Assembly: GCF_014636295.1 (NCBI RefSeq)
Contig: NZ_BMEC01000009.1
Coordinates: 186,001 to 250,000 of the forward strand
Direction of reading: 5' to 3'
Length of the DNA: 64,000 nucleotides
DNA from: Marivirga lumbricoides
GTDB taxonomy: Bacteria; Bacteroidota; Bacteroidia; Cytophagales; Cyclobacteriaceae
The position numbers were made by a program, and so were the translations under genes. The first letter of the stretch is position 1. Each line of letters opens with the position of its first letter. Below the pieces are notes generated by a model, which was given only the letters and a program-made list of their open reading frames with translations, ran no database searches and had not been told where the DNA came from. Of the stretch, positions 29,215 to 37,970 are shown one piece after another.

Positions 29215-30126
29215 ATGAGATTTTTTAAAAACCCTATCTGGATCAATGATGATTTGCTTCAGATAGAAAACTATGATTCTTTAAACGAGAACATATTTAC
29301 TTCCATTAATGACAGATTAATTAAAATCACATCAAAAAAACCTCAGGTATCAATAATTATATCTGCGTGGAATGAAGAGTTAAATATAATTCGTTGCATA
29401 GATTCACTTTCAAAATTACAAACTGAAATTCCTTTTGAAATTATTGTTGTAAATAATAACTCAACAGATAGGACGCAAGAGAGTATAGACAAGCTTCAGG
29501 TCAGGAAATTCTTTCAACCTATTCAAGGCTGCGGGCCGGCCAGACAATTAGGACAAGAAGAGGCTCTCGGCAAGTATATCTTATTAGCAGACGCAGACTG
29601 CTTATATCCTCCCAAATGGCTAAATTTAATGATTGCTAAACTAAAGAGGAATAATGTAGTGTGTGTATACGGACGCTATTCTTTTATAGCAGACACAAAA
29701 TTATTGCGATTTAAGTTGTCAATTTATGAGTTTTTAAAGGATATTATAGCAGAATTTCGTCAGTGGAAAAGACCGTATTTAAATGCTTATGGAATTAGTA
29801 TGGGGTATTTAAAGGAAGCAGGGCTTAAAGCTGGCTATATTCAGCATAAAACATGGGGAGATGACGGCCGTCTAGCTTTCGATATGATGAAGTATGGTAA
29901 AATAAAACAAGTTAAAGCTGGTAATGCACGAGTGTGGACAGGCTATCGTTCTTTAATGAGGGACGGAAGTATTAGTAAAGCTTTTTTGACTCGTATAATT
30001 AAGGAATTGCAAAGATTTGGGACATACTTCAGAAAAGAAAAGGATCATGACACTAAAACCTCAAAGAACACACCACATTCTTTAGAGGAGAATTTAAAAG
30101 CCTTGAAAAATAAAATTAAGTTTTGA
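29215..30126 (+). CDS. Family 2 glycosyltransferase
   Basis: A 303-residue GT-A enzyme. The catalytic fold starts VSIIISAWNEELNIIRCIDSL, followed by IIVVNNNSTDRTQE, the D-x-D equivalent ILLADADCLYP and the acceptor-proximal WGDDGRLAFDM. There is no membrane helix, so it works in the cytoplasm on a lipid-linked acceptor. It is 57 bases upstream of the UbiA-type gene on the same strand and probably shares its transcript, which suggests a role with the arabinose-donor genes or in the same repeat unit. An ATG at 29215 is the only sensible start; in-frame sequence before it is AT-rich. Confidence 0.82.
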   Translation: MRFFKNPIWINDDLLQIENYDSLNENIFTSINDRLIKITSKKPQVSIIISAWNEELNIIRCIDSLSKLQTEIPFEIIVVNNNSTDRTQESIDKLQVRKFFQPIQGCGPARQLGQEEALGKYILLADADCLYPPKWLNLMIAKLKRNNVVCVYGRYSFIADTKLLRFKLSIYEFLKDIIAEFRQWKRPYLNAYGISMGYLKEAGLKAGYIQHKTWGDDGRLAFDMMKYGKIKQVKAGNARVWTGYRSLMRDGSISKAFLTRIIKELQRFGTYFRKEKDHDTKTSKNTPHSLEENLKALKNKIKF

Positions 30127-30183
30127 GTATTTACTATATTACCGTGAAATAAAAATAGAATAAAATGCAATTAGAAAAAACCA

Positions 30184-31083
30184 ATGGCTTTTATTAAACA
30201 GAGTGGTCTACCTTATTGGATAAAATTAATTCGTCCTCACCAATGGATTAAAAATCTCTTCCTTTTTTTACCTGCCTTTTTTGCAGGAAGCCTTAATAAT
30301 TACACTTTCCTAACAGATTTAATTATAGGTTTTTTTGCATTCAGTTGTGCTGCTAGTGCTATTTATATTTTTAATGACATAAGAGATATTGAAAGTGACC
30401 GAAGCCACCCGGCTAAAAAATTTAGACCGTTAGCATTTGGAAAAATATCAATCACTGTTGCCTATTTTATGATAGGGATATTACTCTCTCTTGCTATCGC
30501 ATTATCTTTTTTATTAAATACTGCATTTCTAATTATATTGTCCATATACCTTATATTAAACCTGTTCTATTCACTAGGTTTGAAAAGAGTTGCTATTCTG
30601 GATATCATTATAGTTTCAAGTGGTTTTGTAATTAGAACATTAGCTGGAGGAATAATTGCAGAGGTTCCTGTTTCAAGATGGCTTATACTTATGATTTTCC
30701 TGCTAGCTTTATTCTTAGCAATGGCAAAAAGGCTGGATGATTTATTAATAGAGAAGGAAACCGGTATTATTAGTAAAAAAAATATGGGAAAATACAATAT
30801 TACCTATATCACTTCCGGAATAACAATGTTGGCAGGAATTATTATTGTATGCTATATAATGTACTCAATTACTGAAGTATCCGAAGAGGTGATGAGTAAT
30901 ATTCATAATGAAAACTTATATCTGACCAGCATTTTTGTTATAGCAGGCATACTAAGGTACCTTCAAATAATACTAGTTGAAAATAAGAGATGGTCCCCCA
31001 CAAGAGTGCTATATAAAGACCCTTTTATTATTATTACAATTTTACTTTGGGCCTTAAGCTATACACTTATTATTTATTTTTGA
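30184..31083 (+). CDS. UbiA-family decaprenyl-phosphate phosphoribosyltransferase (DPPR synthase-like)
   Basis: A 299-residue membrane enzyme with eight to nine helices. The N-terminal IRPHQWIKNLFLFLP and the Asp-rich motif NDIRDIESD (residues 64-72), followed by HPAKKFRPLAFG, match the DPPR-synthase branch of UbiA (Rv3806c type) rather than quinone prenyltransferases. That enzyme joins 5-phosphoribosyl diphosphate and a polyprenyl phosphate, the first committed step of polyprenyl-phospho-arabinose synthesis. The second Asp motif is in AKRLDDLLIEKE. Presence of a DprE1-like gene next, and of DprE2-like and HAD phosphatase genes nearby, strongly supports this over a generic UbiA role. Prenyl chain length is not deducible. 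Confidence 0.82.
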   Translation: MAFIKQSGLPYWIKLIRPHQWIKNLFLFLPAFFAGSLNNYTFLTDLIIGFFAFSCAASAIYIFNDIRDIESDRSHPAKKFRPLAFGKISITVAYFMIGILLSLAIALSFLLNTAFLIILSIYLILNLFYSLGLKRVAILDIIIVSSGFVIRTLAGGIIAEVPVSRWLILMIFLLALFLAMAKRLDDLLIEKETGIISKKNMGKYNITYITSGITMLAGIIIVCYIMYSITEVSEEVMSNIHNENLYLTSIFVIAGILRYLQIILVENKRWSPTRVLYKDPFIIITILLWALSYTLIIYF

Positions 31084-31237
31084 TGGTATTAATCATATTA
31101 AATTGATTCGAGGTTATCTTCGAATTTGATCAGGTATTTTATAAATTTAATTATTATTAATACACGATATTTAATAAAAATTTGATGGAAATTTAACTAA
31201 CGAATTCCAAACAAGTTTGCTCTATAGCCCTAACTAG

Positions 31238-32575
31238 ATGCCAAGAATAAAAAGAAATATTTCTAATTGGAATAATTTTCCTACCGCTGAAACTACGGAA
31301 CATTCTTTAATTTATAAGGATGATGCCCTCATTACTATTGAACAGACCTCTAAGAATTTGATAGCAAGAGGTAACGGAAGGTGCTATGGTGATGCTTCAC
31401 TGGCTGAACATGTCATCTCTACCCTAAAATATAATCAGATAGTATTCTATGATGCTAAGAATGGCATCATAGAATGCGAATCGGGTATATTATTTAAGGA
31501 TCTTCTAGATTTTTTAGTACCAAGAGGATGGTTCTTACCCGTAACCCCCGGCACTAAATATATAACCTTAGGTGGTGCTGTTGCTTCAGATGTTCATGGA
31601 AAAAACCATCATAAAGAAGGAAGCTTTTCTCAGCATATTTTAAGTCTTAGCATTATGCTTGAAAATGGAAATATTCTAGAAGTGAATGATGCAAATCACT
31701 CTGATTTATTTCATGCAAGCATGGGGGGCATGGGGCTCACCGGGTTAATTCTCTCAGTTAAGTTTAAATTAAAGAAAATTGAAACTGCTTATATTACACA
31801 ACAACAAATCAAAACAAAAAATCTTGACCATACCATAGACTTATTTACTGAGTTTAAAGACTCCACTTACTCAATGGCCTGGATAGATTGCTTAAAAAAC
31901 AGCACGAAACAAGGCAGAAGTATAATATTTACCGGAGAACATAGTGCTATCTCTGAACTTTCTAAAAAGAAACAACAAGAACCTTTATCTTTCAAAAAAA
32001 AGAAAAAGATTACTATCCCTTTTAACCTACCCCCATTCGTATTAAGCCAATTATCAGTTAAAGCTTTTAACGAGTTATACTATTTAGCACACCCTACTAA
32101 ATATAATCAAATAATAGATTACGAAAGCTTTTTCTATCCCCTTGATGGCTTATTGGAGTGGAATAAAATGTATGGAAAAAGAGGGTTCATACAATATCAG
32201 TTTGTTATTCCAGCTTCTGATAATGCCGTTGGATTAAAGGATATACTAGACAGAATCAATAAAAAAGGATGGGGTTCTTTTCTTGCAGTATTAAAAATGT
32301 TTGGCCCACAAGAAAGTTTAATTTCTTTCCCTATGGAAGGGTTAACATTAGCTTTGGATTTCCCACTAAAAAAGGGGCTTTTTGAATTTTTAGATGAGTT
32401 AGATGAAGTTGTTGAGGCACATGGAGGCAGGGTCTACTTATCTAAAGATGCGAGGATGAAAAAAGGCATATTCACTGCCGGCTATAAAAATCATAGAAAA
32501 TTTATAGAAATTATTGAAAAATATAATCCTCATCGAAAGTTCAACTCATATTTGTCGACAAGAATCGTTTATTAA
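31238..32575 (+). CDS. dprE1: Decaprenylphosphoryl-beta-D-ribose oxidase (DprE1-like)
   Basis: A 445-residue FAD oxidoreductase that, with DprE2, epimerises the 2-position of polyprenyl-phospho-ribose to arabinose. The FAD-binding part contains ARGNGRCYGD (43-52), VTPGTKYITLGGAVASDVHG and the DVHGKNHHKEGSF segment (H120, matching His132 of the Mycobacterium tuberculosis enzyme). In the substrate part, K403 of YLSKDAR corresponds to catalytic Lys418. Thirty-one residues before it lies A372 (LALDFPLK), which aligns with Cys387, the residue attacked by benzothiazinone drugs; the spacing is the same in both proteins (mycobacterial numbers are from memory). The protein has the normal family length. 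It follows the UbiA-type gene by 154 bases. Confidence 0.88.
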   Translation: MPRIKRNISNWNNFPTAETTEHSLIYKDDALITIEQTSKNLIARGNGRCYGDASLAEHVISTLKYNQIVFYDAKNGIIECESGILFKDLLDFLVPRGWFLPVTPGTKYITLGGAVASDVHGKNHHKEGSFSQHILSLSIMLENGNILEVNDANHSDLFHASMGGMGLTGLILSVKFKLKKIETAYITQQQIKTKNLDHTIDLFTEFKDSTYSMAWIDCLKNSTKQGRSIIFTGEHSAISELSKKKQQEPLSFKKKKKITIPFNLPPFVLSQLSVKAFNELYYLAHPTKYNQIIDYESFFYPLDGLLEWNKMYGKRGFIQYQFVIPASDNAVGLKDILDRINKKGWGSFLAVLKMFGPQESLISFPMEGLTLALDFPLKKGLFEFLDELDEVVEAHGGRVYLSKDARMKKGIFTAGYKNHRKFIEIIEKYNPHRKFNSYLSTRIVY

Positions 32576-33005
32576 TCTATAAAACTTACATAAGTTGATA
32601 ATAATGAGTTTTTAGTAGCCTCGTTAAATATCTATCTCCTAATTTTGTTCATCAAAACTTTTAAAGTCATAAAATCGTCTAAATGAACAAGATACGTTAT
32701 CCCTTCCTCTCCATCTACCAACATTACTTAGTAGATGAAATAAAAAAAATTAAGACTCCCTATGCGAGCCAATTATTCACTCATTTTCACAAGCGAATTA
32801 GGGGAAGTCTAATTTTCCAGTACAGCCCCTACCCTAATTGCATAAGTTGATGCCTTAATCACTCTAGTTAATTCTAGTTAGGGTTTATATTTTTTCATCA
32901 ATAAATCATTTGCTGATACTTAATCAGATTAATCCAGATTGATTTTTCAAAAAACCATTAATAGTTTTTCTTTCACAATTTCAACTTTTACTAAATTCTA
33001 CTATT
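32576..33005. other. Intergenic region between dprE1 and the secreted esterase gene
   Basis: 430 bases with no convincing gene. It has an imperfect hairpin at 32750-32812 (TTAAGACTCCCTA pairing with TAGGGGAAGTCTAA) followed by TTTTCC, a possible weak terminator. A small perfect stem CATCTAC/GTAGATG lies at 32711-32737, and ACCCTAA/TTAGGGT arms lie near 32830-32887. The promoter of the esterase gene should be in the last 100 bases. Confidence 0.4.
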
Positions 33006-35261
33006 ATGCATTTATGTAATCTTCAACACACGACTAACAGAAAAATAAAATTATACTTTTTTTTACTCATAATATTTTCTGCTTTTAGCCTTCCAGTTAC
33101 AGCCCAGCAAACGGCTAAAACTTCCGACAATGGAATCGGTTATTTGGAATACTTACCAAATAATTATAATTCGAATAATAATTTATACCCCGCAATTATA
33201 TTTTTACATGGGAGTGGAGAAAGAGGGGATGGATCTCCCAGTGCTCTGGAGAAAGTAAAAAGAAATGGTCCTCCTAAATATATTGAAAATGGAGAAACTA
33301 TGTGCTTCAATAATAATGGGGTTCAAGAATGTTTCATTGTATTATCTCCGCAAACTTCACGTTGGGCCTGGGTGGGTTACGAAATGATCCCTTTTGTACA
33401 GTATGCACTAGAAAAATACCGCATTGATCCAGACAGGGTATATTTGACAGGATTAAGTATGGGAGGAGAAGGGACCTGGAAAGTCGCCTATTCTGAGGAA
33501 AATTCCACAAATTATTTTGCGGCTTTAGCCCCAATAGCAGGCAGAGGGAACTACAATGATGCTTGTACTATAGCAGATCATGAGCTATCCGTTTGGGCTT
33601 TTCACGGTGACAAAGATACTGCAATGAGTTTATTTGCTGGTCAAAGCCCAATAAATGGTATGAATAATTGTGGTGCAGACCCAGCTCCAATTTTCACAGT
33701 TTATGAAGGGGTTAATCATGCTGGTACCTGGCAGCGAGCATATCGAACAGATAATTCCCTGCATTCTCCCAATCTATATGAGTGGTTTTTGTCTCAAACA
33801 AAACCGAATTCAAATGCGAATAACAATAATGAACCAACAGCTCCAACCAATTTAACCAGCAATTCTTCTACAAGCAATAGCATTAAATTAAAGTGGACAG
33901 ATAATTCAAATAATGAAGATAATTTTCTGATTGAAAGATCACTCAGTTCCAATAGTAATTTTGGATTCATCCATAATACTAATAATAATATTACAAATTT
34001 TGAAGACACAGGTTTAGAACCTAACACACAATATTATTATAGAATAAGAGCAAAAAATCAATCAGGTTACTCTTCTTATTCTAATATACTATCTGTTAAA
34101 ACAGAAGTCGAGATACCTAATGGATCTCAAAATACAAAGATCGTTGATAATAAGCATTCATCTGTTACAAAAGTAGGCCAATGGTCAGTAAGTACAGCAG
34201 GGGGTAATAGTAAATATGAAACAGACTATTTACATGATGAAAATTATCAGAAAACTGGTAAAAAAATTACTTTTGATGTGGAATTAGCTCCCGGAAGATA
34301 TGAAGTATTTGCATGGTGGTATGCTTATGAAAACCGTGCATCAAATACTCCTTTCGAAATAGTAAGTGATAAAGGAACTTCCATAATTTATAAAAATCAA
34401 AGGCAGGATAATGCCAGATGGGTATCCCTTGGAACATATGATTTTACAACTAATGCTGTAGTTAATATCAGCAATCAAAATACAAATGGTTTTGTTGTAG
34501 TTGATGCCTTGAAATTTGAATACCGATCAGCCTCCGAGCCGTTACCAACTAACGAAATTGTTTTGGATAATCAGGACAACCAAGTTCAACCTTATGGCAA
34601 TTGGGAAACAAGTTCACATGGCGGAGATAACAAGTATGAAGAGGATTATTTTCATGATGGAAATGCGCAAAAGGGTGATAAAAGCGTTCATTTTAGTGCT
34701 TCTGTGGCTTCTGGTGATTATGAAGTTTTTGCCAGATGGTATGCTTTCAGCAATAGGGCAACTAATACTCCATTTGAAATAGTTACTTCAAACGGCACTG
34801 AAACTATTTATCAAAACCAGCAGTTACACAATGCCGAATGGGTTTCCCTCGGGAAATATAATTTTGAAGATGTAGCTGAAGTAATTATTAAAAATGATAA
34901 TACCGATGGCTATGTTGTTGCAGATGCAGTTAAGTTGGTTTCTTTAAATAATAATATGAATTCAAGTTCTCAACAAGCGACACAAGCTGAGAGTTTGGAC
35001 CCAATTACTTTAGATGAAGTAGTAGTATTTCCAAATCCCATACACAGCTCCTTTAGTGTTAAATCACCTTTCAAGGATCTAAAACCTTTTCATTTGAAGA
35101 TGAGAAACAATGCAGGTGAACTGGAATGGGAGCAAACAATAGAAGGTATAGGTGAAATTAAAATTGATATCAACAGAGCAGATATTAGCGCAGGTATAAA
35201 ATATCTAAGTATAGAAGTGGAGGGCTATCCTGTTAAAATTGTACGAATCATGCTTCTATAA
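33006..35261 (+). CDS. Secreted esterase with FN3, two golvesin-like CBMs and T9SS type A domain
   Basis: A 751-residue exported enzyme. A signal peptide (about 1-33, ending VTAQ) is followed by an alpha/beta-hydrolase domain (about 35-265) of the carboxylesterase/feruloyl-esterase group: oxyanion FLHGSGERG, nucleophile GLSMGGEG (Ser151), acid GDKDT (Asp204) and His238 (NHAG). Next come an FN3 domain (about 278-365) and two ~130-residue golvesin/xanthan-lyase-like binding domains (each with YEVFAWWYA/YEVFARWYA and NTPFEIV motifs). A type A sorting domain (about 670-751, VFPNPIHSSFSV start) ends it. The substrate is likely acyl- or feruloyl-decorated polysaccharide. The gene stands between dprE1 and dprE2 with its own terminator, so it seems inserted in that set. 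Confidence 0.87.
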   Translation: MHLCNLQHTTNRKIKLYFFLLIIFSAFSLPVTAQQTAKTSDNGIGYLEYLPNNYNSNNNLYPAIIFLHGSGERGDGSPSALEKVKRNGPPKYIENGETMCFNNNGVQECFIVLSPQTSRWAWVGYEMIPFVQYALEKYRIDPDRVYLTGLSMGGEGTWKVAYSEENSTNYFAALAPIAGRGNYNDACTIADHELSVWAFHGDKDTAMSLFAGQSPINGMNNCGADPAPIFTVYEGVNHAGTWQRAYRTDNSLHSPNLYEWFLSQTKPNSNANNNNEPTAPTNLTSNSSTSNSIKLKWTDNSNNEDNFLIERSLSSNSNFGFIHNTNNNITNFEDTGLEPNTQYYYRIRAKNQSGYSSYSNILSVKTEVEIPNGSQNTKIVDNKHSSVTKVGQWSVSTAGGNSKYETDYLHDENYQKTGKKITFDVELAPGRYEVFAWWYAYENRASNTPFEIVSDKGTSIIYKNQRQDNARWVSLGTYDFTTNAVVNISNQNTNGFVVVDALKFEYRSASEPLPTNEIVLDNQDNQVQPYGNWETSSHGGDNKYEEDYFHDGNAQKGDKSVHFSASVASGDYEVFARWYAFSNRATNTPFEIVTSNGTETIYQNQQLHNAEWVSLGKYNFEDVAEVIIKNDNTDGYVVADAVKLVSLNNNMNSSSQQATQAESLDPITLDEVVVFPNPIHSSFSVKSPFKDLKPFHLKMRNNAGELEWEQTIEGIGEIKIDINRADISAGIKYLSIEVEGYPVKIVRIMLL

Positions 35262-35297
35262 ATATTTCTTAACAATTTATAAAATAAACACATTAAG

Positions 35298-35336
35298 TAA
35301 GATTGCTCATTAAATAATGAGCAATCTTAACTTTTT
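35298..35336 (+). terminator. Strong intrinsic terminator after the esterase gene
   Basis: Arms AAGATTGCTCATTA (35299-35312) and TAATGAGCAATCTT (35315-35328) pair perfectly, one further T-A pair closes the base, and only two bases form the apparent loop. CTTTTT follows. It lies 37 bases after the esterase stop codon. Confidence 0.8.
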
Positions 35337-35573
35337 ATAAGTAGTTTTTCAACCGCCAAAGGTTAATACCAAATCACTTAAAATGCAGGCCAAACCACTC
35401 CTGACTTTAGCTGATCAGTGATTCTTATTTTATCTAGTATTGTTCAAGTAGAAACATTTTTTCTTTTAGAACTATTTTACTAATTTTAATAGTCAATTTC
35501 TTAAACTCATTATACTAAAGGTTATTTTCACATCAAACTCACCTAATATTTACTAATACACCCCAATCATAAA

Positions 35574-36302
35574 ATGAATGTTTTAATATTAGGAGCCACT
35601 TCGGATATGGCTAAAGCATTAATTGAAGAGTTAGCTAAAGAAAAACATAAATTCTTTCTAGCAGCAAGAAATGTTAAAAGATTAGAACCCTTTTCGAAGA
35701 ATCTCAAGATCAAGTTTGATGTTACAGCAGATTTGATTGAATTTGATGCACAAGATTTTAATTCCCATGAAATAATTTACAATCAAATTAACCCAAAACC
35801 AGATTGGGTTATAAGTTTCATTGGTTACTTAGGAGATCAAAATAAAGCCTCAGGTAATTGGCAGGAATCAAAACATATAATCGATACAAACTATTCCGGA
35901 GTGGTTTCCATTTTAAATATTGTAGCTCAAGACATGTCGGCTAGAAATGCAGGTGTTATTGTTGGCGTTTCATCCGTTGCCGGTGATCGTGGAAGAGGGA
36001 GTAACTACTTGTATGGCAGTGCAAAAGCAGGGTTAAGCGCATACCTTTCCGGTTTACGAAATAGTTTATATAAGCAAGGTGTGCATGTAATGACGGTTAA
36101 ACCAGGCTTTGTTGATACACAGATGACAGCCGGCCTCAATTTGCCTAAACCCATTACCGCTAGCCCTTCTCAAGTTGCAAAGGGAATTATAAAGGGAATT
36201 AAAAAACGAAAAAATGTGATTTATCTCCTCCCTCTATGGAGATTAATAATGTTTACCATAAGAAATATCCCAGAGTTTGTTTTTAAAAAGCTAAAACTTT
36301 GA
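35574..36302 (+). CDS. dprE2: SDR-family decaprenylphosphoryl-2-keto-ribose reductase (DprE2-like)
   Basis: A 242-residue short-chain dehydrogenase. The NAD(P)-binding start is LILGATSDMAKALIEEL (residues 4-20), the catalytic Ser is in GVSSVAGDRG, and the Y-x-x-x-K pair is Tyr147/Lys151 (YGSAKAG). The product-like tail VKPGFVDTQMT and the hydrophobic end with WRLIMFTIRNIPEF are typical of membrane-associated DprE2. It would reduce the 2-keto intermediate made by DprE1 to polyprenyl-phospho-arabinose. SDR proteins are hard to assign alone; the DprE1, UbiA and HAD genes around it carry the argument. Its stop codon overlaps the TTG start of the next gene (TTGA), so the two are translationally coupled. 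Confidence 0.78.
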   Translation: MNVLILGATSDMAKALIEELAKEKHKFFLAARNVKRLEPFSKNLKIKFDVTADLIEFDAQDFNSHEIIYNQINPKPDWVISFIGYLGDQNKASGNWQESKHIIDTNYSGVVSILNIVAQDMSARNAGVIVGVSSVAGDRGRGSNYLYGSAKAGLSAYLSGLRNSLYKQGVHVMTVKPGFVDTQMTAGLNLPKPITASPSQVAKGIIKGIKKRKNVIYLLPLWRLIMFTIRNIPEFVFKKLKL

Positions 36303-36895
36303 AACGAAACCTTGCCTTATTCGATTTTGACGGTACTATTTCCCGGAAAGATTCGATGATAGAATTCCTTAAATTTTACTGTGGAAGCAGCAAAGTCTAT
36401 GTAGCCTACCTTTTACACCTCCATTGGCTACTATTAATGCAAATAGGGTTTATTGAAAAAGGAAAGGTTAAAGAGAAAATTTGGCATTACCTTCTAAATA
36501 GTAAGGCTATTAGCTCCTTCCAGAACAAAGCCCGATTCTTTTCATTAAATATATTACCAGCGTTTTTATATAATGAAGCACTTCAAAGGATACAGTATCA
36601 TAGGGATCTGGGAGATAGAATTATAGTAGTATCTGCCTCCGCAGAAGAATGGCTAAAACCATGGTGTGATATAAACAAATTAGAGCTTATAGCTACAAAA
36701 CTGGAAAAGAAGGATGGTAAACTTACAGGGAAAATGATGACTCCGAATTGTAAAGGGCCAGAAAAAGTAAAAAGAGTAAAAGAATTCTTGAAAATTGAGG
36801 ATTACTCATACATATCCGCCTATGGGGATTCCGCTGGAGATAAAGAAATGTTGCAATTAGCTCACTACCCCTTTTATAGGAAATTTAGAAAATAA
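36299..36895 (+). CDS. HAD-IB family phosphatase (putative DPPR phosphatase)
   Basis: A 198-residue haloacid-dehalogenase-type phosphatase with all four motifs: DFDGT (nucleophile D9, acid/base D11), VVSASAEEWL (motif II Ser), CKGPEKVKR (motif III Lys) and YGDSAGDKEM (motif IV). It belongs to the phosphoserine-phosphatase-like HAD-IB subgroup with a helical cap. In many bacteria a HAD domain of this kind is fused to the DPPR-synthase UbiA protein and is thought to remove the 5-phosphate; here it is separate but coupled to dprE2. The TTG at 36299 is forced: an in-frame TAA lies at 36284-36286 and the next Met follows the active-site motif. Start and stop overlap as TTGA. Confidence 0.8.
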   Translation: MKRNLALFDFDGTISRKDSMIEFLKFYCGSSKVYVAYLLHLHWLLLMQIGFIEKGKVKEKIWHYLLNSKAISSFQNKARFFSLNILPAFLYNEALQRIQYHRDLGDRIIVVSASAEEWLKPWCDINKLELIATKLEKKDGKLTGKMMTPNCKGPEKVKRVKEFLKIEDYSYISAYGDSAGDKEMLQLAHYPFYRKFRK

Positions 36896-37029
36896 CTTAT
36901 GATAAGAAATGGTTGTTTTTTAAAATCAATTCAGGTTATTATAGGCGCCTCATGAAAAATAATTTTCACTTATAAATTATGTGTTTTTGTCTCTATATTG
37001 ATATTTACAAGATTTAAATCTTAGTATAA

Positions 37030-37067
37030 AACCTCAACAAACGGAAATTTTATTGAGCATTGAGGTT
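37030..37067. other. Hairpin with 8-bp arms in the left part of the repeat island
   Basis: AACCTCAA (37030-37037) and TTGAGGTT (37060-37067) pair perfectly across a 22-base loop. On the minus strand a short TTTTAT follows. It may be a terminator-like element at the edge of the repeat island; nothing nearby is expressed toward it with certainty. Confidence 0.35.
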
Positions 37068-37081
37068 AAATTCTAGTTACA

Positions 37082-37172
37082 ACCTGAGTTCGATTAATAA
37101 AAAGCCCCCCTGCATCACCAAATCGGTAACGCTCTGCCGGACTTTGAAATAAATTAAGAATTTAACTTAGAT
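37082..37172. repeat. Dispersed inverted-repeat element, copy B
   Basis: About 91 bp. It begins ACCTGAGTTCGATTAATA like copy A, contains CGCTCTGCCGGACTTTGAAA, and has a worn right end (AAGAATTTAACTTAG instead of AAGAATCGAACTCAG). It is the left boundary of the 400-bp tandem repeats and in the same orientation as copy C. Confidence 0.6.
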
Positions 37173-37569
37173 TTATAGCATAAGCCAACTCAATAAAAAA
37201 GACACTATTCCAACATGCTGTTGAAATGAACAGATTTCCACCTCCCGATAATGATCGGGACAAGTTGTGTGGGAATGACGATCCTAATTGTAATTTGAGT
37301 AAGAAAAACCCTGTCTTACTGCACAAATACCCGAAAAGCCCCAGGTCTTTTGCTCACTCACCAGAAGCAAAAAAACGATCTCAATCAACAGGCACTATGT
37401 ATTTGTCATCACCACAAAGCAGGCAATTATCGTCATCCCAGAAATTTTTGGAGAGCAACGGAAAAAATTATCAGGGATCTTTTCAATGAAATGAAATTTC
37501 ATTACCTGACTTTTCTAGAATAATAGAAAAGATTGCTTTGTGCCTGGCAATGACTGTTTAATTGTAGGT
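37171..37569. repeat. Tandem repeat unit 1 (about 400 bp)
   Basis: First of three units that begin TATAGCA...AATAAAAA and contain, in order, the hairpin TTCCAACATGCTGTTGAA, a CAGATTTCC...GGGAATGACG stem with an inner CCCGAT/ATCGGG palindrome, an AATGAAATTTCATT palindrome, and the CTTTTCTA/TAGAAAAG hairpin. From CAATTATCGTCATCCCAG (37424) onward it is nearly identical to unit 2. Not protein coding. Confidence 0.7.
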
Positions 37570-37970
37570 TTATAGCAAAGGCAATTCTATAAAAAGACGT
37601 TATTTCAACATGCTGTTGAAATGGACAGATTCCCTTCTGCAAGGGAATGACGTTCTAATTGTAATTTGAGTAAAAAAACTATCTTATTACACAAATGAAC
37701 AGAAAAACCAAGGTCTGTGGCTCACAGACCTTCCCCTTTTTGCTGGACTGTAAGCCGCAGACCAGTGGAAAAGAAAGACTTAAATAAGCAAGCACTAAAT
37801 GCTTGTCACCACCACAAAAGCCGGCAATTATCGTCATCCCAGAAATTTTTGGAGAGCAACGGAAAAAATTATCAGGGATCTTTTCAATGAAATGAAATTT
37901 CATTACCTGACTTTTCTAGAATAATAGAAAAGATTGCTTTGTGCCTGGCAATGACTGTTTAATTGTAGTT
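37570..37970. repeat. Tandem repeat unit 2 (about 400 bp)
   Basis: Begins with the ATTTCAACA-TGC-TGTTGAAAT hairpin at 37602-37622 and an ATTCCC...GGGAAT stem closed by a short TTCTGCAA loop. At 37710-37741 it holds a perfect ten-base stem (AAGGTCTGTG/CACAGACCTT, loop GCT) followed by CCCCTTTTT. The second half repeats unit 1 at a period of 401 bases with only two or three changes over more than 200 bases. Confidence 0.7.

Noticed and set aside
32683-32850. A 55-codon frame starting MNKIRYPFLSIYQ
   Set aside because: It overlaps the terminator-like hairpin between dprE1 and the esterase gene, has no recognisable pattern and no tight spacing to a neighbour.
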